A stretch of DNA of 64,000 nt from Pseudoroseicyclus tamaricis (GTDB lineage Bacteria; Pseudomonadota; Alphaproteobacteria; Rhodobacterales; Rhodobacteraceae): assembly GCF_012070395.1 (NCBI RefSeq), contig NZ_JAAFYS010000004.1, positions 124,001 through 188,000 of the forward strand. The letters are read 5' to 3'. The notes under the pieces were generated by a model. It did no database searches. It saw only the letters and a program-made list of their open reading frames with translations, and was not told the origin of the DNA. Shown piece by piece: positions 57,411-64,000 of the stretch. A program made the position numbers and the translations under genes. Numbering within the stretch: the stretch's first letter is position 1; every line of letters begins with the position of its first letter.

Positions 57411-58154
57411 TCAGGCCCCCGCGTCGGCCTTCCCCGTGTCGGCATCCCGCTTGTCGGGCTCGATCTGGCCGTGGCGTCCGAGCCAGCGGGCGATGAGCCA
57501 GACCCCCAGCGCCCAAGCGGCGCCGAGCGACCAGCCGGCCAGCACGTCGGAGGGCCAGTGCACGCCGAGGTAGACGCGGCTGACGCCGACGCAGACCGTC
57601 AGCACCGCCGCCACGGCGAAGCAGAGCACCCGGATGCGCATCTGCGCCTCCGCCCGCGCCAGCATGACGGCGAGGGTCAGGTAGGTGACGGCGGCCATCA
57701 TCGAGTGGCCGGAGGGGAAGGAGGCCGTGGCGGCGTCCACCGCATGCGGCACCAGATCGGGCCGGGGGCGGGAGAAGCCGAACTTGGCGAGGTAGGAGAT
57801 CGCCTGCCCGCCCACGATCGCCGCCGCCAGCAGCAGCGCCGAGGCGCGCTGGCGCCGCAGCACGAGGAAGGCGAGGACGGAGAGGGTGACGATGGTCAGC
57901 ACCACGATCCCGCCGAGCGCCGTGAGGTCGCGCATCGCCACCTCCAGCTGCGGCCCGCCGATGGGGTTGGCGAGGTCGCCCGGCATCCGCAGCGCCAGCA
58001 GCACCGCCTCGTCGAAGGCGTGCAGGTCGCCCTCCATCATCTCGGAGGCGAGCGCGCCGAAGGCCCAGAGCGCCCCGGTGACGAGAAGGATGGCGACGAG
58101 GGAGATCGGCTCCATCCGGCGGGTCAGTCTGGTCAGGCGGGGCAGGCTCGGCAT
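57411..58154 (-). CDS. PAP2-family phosphatase
   Basis: A 247-residue membrane phosphatase. ATG 58154 with aaggag upstream begins MPSLPRLTRLTRRMEP. Six helices are predicted. All three PAP2 motifs are present: KFGFSRPRP (Lys124, Arg131), PSGHS (His150) and SRVYLGVHWPSDV (Arg193, His199). Substrates may be undecaprenyl pyrophosphate or phosphatidic acid. Convergent with lysR (six bases between stops). Confidence 0.9.
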   Translation of the reverse strand: MPSLPRLTRLTRRMEPISLVAILLVTGALWAFGALASEMMEGDLHAFDEAVLLALRMPGDLANPIGGPQLEVAMRDLTALGGIVVLTIVTLSVLAFLVLRRQRASALLLAAAIVGGQAISYLAKFGFSRPRPDLVPHAVDAATASFPSGHSMMAAVTYLTLAVMLARAEAQMRIRVLCFAVAAVLTVCVGVSRVYLGVHWPSDVLAGWSLGAAWALGVWLIARWLGRHGQIEPDKRDADTGKADAGA

Positions 58155-58207
58155 GTAGACGTCTCCTTGGGGTTCCCGCCTCAAGTTGGCCCACCTCCGC
58201 GCCATGG

Positions 58208-58240
58208 CAAGGCGAGGGGCAAGGCGAGGGGCAAGGCGAG
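58208..58240. repeat. 12-bp tandem repeat upstream of the PAP2 gene
   Basis: The unit caaggcgagggg occurs twice and then once as nine bases, 54-86 bases before the PAP2 start codon. Such short repeats can change length by slippage; whether it affects transcription is unknown. Confidence 0.7.
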
Positions 58241-58487
58241 TGGCCGGCCGGCGCAGGATCACGGGGGCGGGTCAGGGTGTCGCCCCGCCGGGCCGGGAAC
58301 ACAAGCGGCGGAGCCGCCGGTGTTACCGGTTCCCTTTCACGTCAAAAGCCTGTATGGCGCGCCAATCTGAGACGTGACGCCACGGCCCCGGCGCATGGAA
58401 GGATGAGAGGGGGCCGGCGGCAATGGGGCCGCCATTTGAACGGGAGACGCGGGACCGCCCGCGAGTGCTCCCTTACAGGATACGCTG

Positions 58488-60632
<2,145 letters not shown>

Positions 60633-60653
60633 CCTCCGCCCCATCGAGATCAG

Positions 60654-60690
60654 CGCGCCCGCCCCGACAACGGGGCGGGCGCGTCTCGTT
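60654..60690 (+). terminator. pnp terminator
   Basis: A 13-bp perfect stem cgcgcccgccccg/cggggcgggcgcg with an acaa loop, then tctcgttt, 22 bases after the pnp stop. Confidence 0.85.
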
Positions 60691-60829
60691 TGCGGCCCCC
60701 GTTGCGTGAGCGGCTGGGCGGCCCTTTGCCGAAGGGCGGACGGCCTCACTCTTTGCTGACGTGCCGGGCACTTGAAGGGCCACCGCGAAGGGCCATCTGT
60801 GCCGCAAAGCAGACCTAAGAGGTTCAGCG

Positions 60830-61432
60830 ATGCAGACCCGATACACCCTCTCCGCCGCCGCCGCGGCCCTCGCCGCCAGCCTTGCCGCCCCCGCCCTCGC
60901 GCAGGACGTGGGAGACGTGAACGTCGGCGCCGGCCTCTCCACGCTCGGCGGCGTCGTCGAGGGCAGCTACCAGATCACCCCGGAATTCGCCGTGCGCGGC
61001 ATCGCCAACGGCACCTTCGGCCTCGGCGTCGAATCCTCGCTCGAGGAGTACGAGTTCGACGGCGAGGCGCAGCTCGGCGGTGTCGGCCTGCTGGCGGACT
61101 ACTACCCGAACGGTGCCAACTTCCGTTTCTCCGGCGGTCTCTACGTGCCGACCGGCGGGCTGGAGGGCACCTTCACCAGCGACGACCGCACCTTCGAGGG
61201 CGAGGCGGGCTTCGCCGAAGAGGTGGCGCCGATGGCCACCGTCGGCTACCGCTACGCCTTCACCAGCGGGCTGACCCTCTCCGCCGAGGCGGGGGCGATC
61301 TTCTCCGACTACGAGGTGACGACGGACAGCGCCGACCCTGCTGACCAGGCCGAGGCGCAGCGCCTGTCGGACGACGCCAATGACTGGGCGGCCTACCCCT
61401 ACGTGGCGCTGACGGCCGGCTTCAGCTTCTGA
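60830..61432 (+). CDS. Small outer-membrane beta-barrel protein
   Basis: A 200-residue exported protein. The signal peptide is MQTRYTLSAAAAALAASLAA then PALAQ. Mature strands alternate (LADYYPNGANFRFSGGLYVP, TVGYRYAFTSGLTLSAEAG) and it ends LTAGFSF with the terminal Phe of BAM substrates. Eight strands are plausible. Function unknown; the small size suggests an OmpX/OmpW-like role. Single gene. Confidence 0.82.
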   Translation: MQTRYTLSAAAAALAASLAAPALAQDVGDVNVGAGLSTLGGVVEGSYQITPEFAVRGIANGTFGLGVESSLEEYEFDGEAQLGGVGLLADYYPNGANFRFSGGLYVPTGGLEGTFTSDDRTFEGEAGFAEEVAPMATVGYRYAFTSGLTLSAEAGAIFSDYEVTTDSADPADQAEAQRLSDDANDWAAYPYVALTAGFSF

Positions 61433-61599
61433 TCGGCCACGATTCGGGCGGGGCCTTGGCGGCCCTGCCCCGTCGCCGATAAAGGCCGCAGTTCACAAAC
61501 CCGGGAGCGCCCCGTTGCCGGAGGAATGGCCGCGGGCCTATACCGGGCCAAAGGCCAATGATGCCGCTCCCGCGGCCTGACGAAAGGGGTCCTTCAGAC

Positions 61600-62235
61600 A
61601 TGTTTACCCGTCGCACCTTCCTGGCCGGCAGCGCCGCCTCGATTGCCGCCGGCTCGGCCCTCGCGCAGACGGCGCCCGTGGCCCCTCTCCAGCTCGACGT
61701 CTCGCCCGAGGCGACGAACCCCTACGGGATCACCCTGCCCCCCGACATGGAGGGCGATTACGTGATTCCCGAGAAGTATCGCGCGCAGATCGTGCCGATC
61801 CAGGCCGGCATCCCGGCCGGGCAGATCCATATCGTGCCGCAGAACTACCACCTCTATTACACGCTGCCGGACAACGTCGCGATTCGCTACGGCGTCGCCG
61901 TGGGGCAGGAAGGGCTCGGCTGGTCCGGCTCCGCCAGCATCCAGCGCAAGGTGGAGTGGCCGTCGTGGCGCCCGACCGACGAGATGATCGAGCGCAACCC
62001 CGCCGCCTACGAGCAATATGCCGACGGCATGCCCGGCGGCCCGACCAATCCGCTCGGCGCGCGGGCGCTCTACTTCTTCCAGGGTGACCGGGACACGGCG
62101 ATCCGCATTCACGGCACGACGCAGCCCAGCTCCATTGGCAGCTCGGCCTCGAACGGCTGTTTCCGCATGTACAACAGCCACGTGATCGACCTCTACCAGC
62201 GCGTCCCGCTCGGCACCGCCGCCTTCGCCTATTGA
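61600..62235 (+). CDS. Exported L,D-transpeptidase
   Basis: A 211-residue YkuD-domain protein with catalytic His171 and Cys187 (RIHGTTQPSSIGSSASNGCF). The N-terminus MFTRRTFLAGSAASIAAGSA has a twin-arginine-like RRTFL motif. It acts in the periplasm, making 3-3 crosslinks or attaching proteins to peptidoglycan. ATG 61600 fits the signal; ATG 61558 adds 14 unlikely residues. The second YkuD gene starts 109 bases later and is clearly related (both have VEWPSWRPT-type and NPLGARALY). Confidence 0.9.
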   Translation: MFTRRTFLAGSAASIAAGSALAQTAPVAPLQLDVSPEATNPYGITLPPDMEGDYVIPEKYRAQIVPIQAGIPAGQIHIVPQNYHLYYTLPDNVAIRYGVAVGQEGLGWSGSASIQRKVEWPSWRPTDEMIERNPAAYEQYADGMPGGPTNPLGARALYFFQGDRDTAIRIHGTTQPSSIGSSASNGCFRMYNSHVIDLYQRVPLGTAAFAY

Positions 62236-62344
62236 GCACAGGCCGCCAGAAAAACACCGGCGCCGCGAGAAACCGGTAGGAATCAGTTAACCTCGTCGTG
62301 CTATTCTGAGCTCAAGAAACTTGGGCAAAGAACAGGCACCCATC

Positions 62345-62902
62345 ATGACGTCACGGAGAGGATTCCTCGCCGGGGCAGCGGCCGCCAGTCTTCTGGCGAC
62401 GCCGGCTCTGGCGCAAACGGTCTGGCGTATGCCGCGCGAGTACCGGCCAACGCTGGTCCGGATCGGCCCCGGGCAGATCCCCGGCTCGATCCAGGTCGAT
62501 TCCGAGGGGACATGGCTCTACCACATCCTCGATGAGGAGACGGCCCGCCGCTACAAGGTCGCCGTCGGCGAACAGGGTCGCCAGTTCCGCGGCACCGCCT
62601 ATGTCGGCCGCAAGGCGGAGTGGCCCTCGTGGCGCCCTACCGCCAGCATGATCCAGCTGGAGCCGGAGGTGTATGGCCCCTTCCGCGGCGGCCTGCCCGG
62701 CGGGCATGAGATGAACCCTCTCGGCGCCCGGGCGCTCTACCTCTACCAGGACGGGCGCGACACGCTCTTCCGCATCCATGGCACCCCGCAGCCGTGGACG
62801 ATGGGGCAGAGCTTCTCGTCCGGCTGCGTCCGGCTGATCAACTCCCACGTCGAAGAGCTCTACGATCAGGTGCCCGTGGGCACGCCGGTCATCGCCGCCT
62901 GA
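62345..62902 (+). CDS. Exported L,D-transpeptidase, paralogue of the previous gene
   Basis: A 185-residue YkuD protein with His145 and Cys161 (RIHGTPQPWTMGQSFSSGCV). The signal MTSRRGFLAGAAAASLLATP carries RRGFL, again twin-arginine-like. It shares AEWPSWRPT and NPLGARALYLYQDG with its neighbour, so the pair probably arose by duplication. ATG 62345 is preferred over ATG 62321. Role as above. Confidence 0.9.
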   Translation: MTSRRGFLAGAAAASLLATPALAQTVWRMPREYRPTLVRIGPGQIPGSIQVDSEGTWLYHILDEETARRYKVAVGEQGRQFRGTAYVGRKAEWPSWRPTASMIQLEPEVYGPFRGGLPGGHEMNPLGARALYLYQDGRDTLFRIHGTPQPWTMGQSFSSGCVRLINSHVEELYDQVPVGTPVIAA

Positions 62903-62918
62903 GGCGGAACGCTCCATG

Positions 62919-62946
62919 AAAAAAGGCGGCGGGTTTCCCCGCCGCC
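62919..62946 (-). terminator. Peroxiredoxin terminator
   Basis: On the reverse strand, stem GGCGGCGGG/CCCGCCGCC (62925-62933 with 62938-62946) followed by TTTTTT (62919-62924), 27 bases after the gene. Confidence 0.88.
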
Positions 62947-62972
62947 CCTCTCGTCGATCAGTCACCTGGCGC

Positions 62973-63626
62973 TCAGGCCGGCAGTTTCGCCGTCCGCAGG
63001 TAGGGCAGCACCTGCTTGAACTCGCCGAACTTCTCGCGCGCCGCCTCGTCGGAGACGGAGCCGGGGATGATGATATCCTGGCCCACAGTCCAGTCGGCGG
63101 GCATCGACACGCCCTGGCCGGCGGACGTCTGCAGCCCGTCGAGCGCGCGCAGCACTTCGGAGAAGTTGCGCCCCACCGTCATCGGGTAGGTCATCGTCAG
63201 CTTCAGCTTCTTGTCCGGCCCGATGATGAACACCGAGCGCACCGTGTGGCTGTCCGCCGGCGACGGGTTCTCGGGCAGGTAGTACTCCGCCTCGAGCATG
63301 TCGAAGGCCTTGGCGACCGTCAGGTCCTTGTCGGCGATGATCGGGAAGGTGGCATCGCGGCCGGCGACCTGGGCGATGTCCCCCTTCCACTTCTTGTGAT
63401 CCTCGGCCGAATCGACGGAAACGCCGATGACCTTGGTGTTCCGCTTGGCCCACTCGTCCGCCAGCTTGGCGACGGCACCGAACTCGGTGGTGCAGACGGG
63501 GGTGAAATCCTTCGGGTGCGAGAAGAGGATGGCCCACTCGTCGCCGATCCACTCATGCAGCGACAGGGTGCCCTGATCGGTCTCAACCGTCAGGTCGGGG
63601 ATGGTGTCGTTCAGTCTCAGTCCCAT
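62973..63626 (-). CDS. 1-Cys peroxiredoxin, Prx6 type
   Basis: A 217-residue peroxiredoxin. ATG 63626 has aaggag upstream and begins MGLRLNDTIPDLTVETDQGT. The peroxidatic Cys45 is in HPKDFTPVCTTE. It is the only cysteine, so no resolving Cys exists and an outside thiol must reduce it. The extended C-terminus (WTVGQDIIIPGSVSDEAARE) fits Prx6. It removes hydrogen peroxide and organic peroxides in the cytoplasm. Confidence 0.94.
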   Translation of the reverse strand: MGLRLNDTIPDLTVETDQGTLSLHEWIGDEWAILFSHPKDFTPVCTTEFGAVAKLADEWAKRNTKVIGVSVDSAEDHKKWKGDIAQVAGRDATFPIIADKDLTVAKAFDMLEAEYYLPENPSPADSHTVRSVFIIGPDKKLKLTMTYPMTVGRNFSEVLRALDGLQTSAGQGVSMPADWTVGQDIIIPGSVSDEAAREKFGEFKQVLPYLRTAKLPA

Positions 63627-63877
63627 GTCGGTTCTCCTTGTCAGTCGGCAGGTCTCGCGCCTGCGTGGGGCGGGAGAGCCTCTCCCGCGCGTCCCACGAC
63701 ATATAGGCACCCGATCCGCTCACGCCAGCGGGTGGGGGCGAGAGACATGGCGGGCATGAGAAAAGCGGGGGGCACGGGGGGCCCGGCGGGGGCCAGCGGT
63801 TTTCTGCGCCGCCATGCAGCATACATGTGGGAGTGACCCCCATGAGCTGGGGACGACCCGGACGAGAGGATAATCCC

Positions 63878-64000
63878 ATGTTTCCCACGATCCCCGGACT
63901 GCACCACATCACTTCCATCGCCTCCGGCGCGCGGGAGAACGATGCCTTCTACACCACCACGCTCGGCCTGCGCCGCGTCAAGAAGACGGTGAACTTCGAC
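63878..64000 (+). CDS. Ring-cleaving dioxygenase, VOC type, 3' end outside the window
   Basis: Only the first 41 codons are present. ATG 63878 (gagagga upstream) begins MFPTIPGLHHITSIASGARE and continues FYTTTLGLRRVKKTVNFD. The His in LHHITS is the first VOC metal ligand. This beginning is typical of PcpA/MhqO-like ring-cleaving dioxygenases. The remaining metal ligands are off the end, so activity cannot be judged. Confidence 0.8.
   Translation, partial: MFPTIPGLHHITSIASGARENDAFYTTTLGLRRVKKTVNFD

Overview
This is high-GC (roughly 70%) chromosomal DNA of an alphaproteobacterium, almost certainly a member of the Rhodobacterales (Rhodobacteraceae/Roseobacteraceae). The evidence is the leuS-lptE-holA arrangement, an OmpR-type regulator resembling CenR, an acidic single-gene porin, the glnK-amtB pair, PBP1C next to an alpha-2-macroglobulin, and intergenic repeats of a type I associate with this group. 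The genus cannot be fixed from the sequence alone. I see no rRNA, tRNA, transposase, prophage or CRISPR array. The window is mostly conserved housekeeping and envelope genes.

Layout. 1-2.6 kb: end of a yjb exopolysaccharide operon (yjbH partial, yjbF, a small exported protein). 2.7-7.3 kb: reverse-strand leuS-lptE-holA and a DUF3576 lipoprotein. 7.5-12 kb: porin, the PLP homeostasis protein YggS, an L,D-transpeptidase with ribA, and the response regulator. 12.3-15.4 kb: a secreted small protein, exonuclease III, an RluA-type pseudouridine synthase, a VOC protein and a PPP-type phosphatase. 15.4-20.3 kb: serine biosynthesis (serA, serC reverse; serB forward, coupled to an Stf0 sulfotransferase). 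20.6-25.9 kb: FKBP isomerase, clpB, cutC, pyrF, a YciI-like protein. 26-28 kb: glnK-amtB for ammonium sensing and uptake. 28.3-38.3 kb: an envelope block of PBP1A, a 1,810-residue alpha-2-macroglobulin with an N-terminal PAN-like domain, and PBP1C. 38.9-48.2 kb: CnoX-like thioredoxin, LonN-domain protein, Trm112-like protein, YcaQ glycosylase, smpB, a mercaptopyruvate sulfurtransferase with an aromatic aminotransferase, an AEC carrier, S-formylglutathione hydrolase and a DUF188 protein. 48.5-55.2 kb: an MscS channel, then leuC, an HdeD-like protein, leuD, a membrane protein and an exported EEP-fold protein; leuB is absent. 55.5-64 kb: a divergent epimerase/LysR pair, PAP2 phosphatase, pnp, an outer-membrane barrel, two more L,D-transpeptidases, a 1-Cys peroxiredoxin and the start of a VOC-type dioxygenase.

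The least-explained material is between the genes. Four repeat classes recur: (i) a terminator-like hairpin with a conserved box beyond its T-run (9.5, 20.3, 48.5, 50.0 kb, and a variant at 25.5 kb); (ii) GTAG-footed REP palindromes (17.0, 38.4, 42.2, 42.5, 48.4 kb); (iii) a structured 170-190 bp element usually joined to such a REP (38.3-38.7, 42.2-42.7, 48.2, 55.3 kb); (iv) doublets of palindromes centred on TCGCGCGA and CCGCGCGG, one of them inside the pbpC reading frame. Other points of interest are a RibA whose N-terminal RibB-like half has lost its catalytic residues, a 28-codon ORF before leuC, and a heptad-repeat acidic segment in AmtB.
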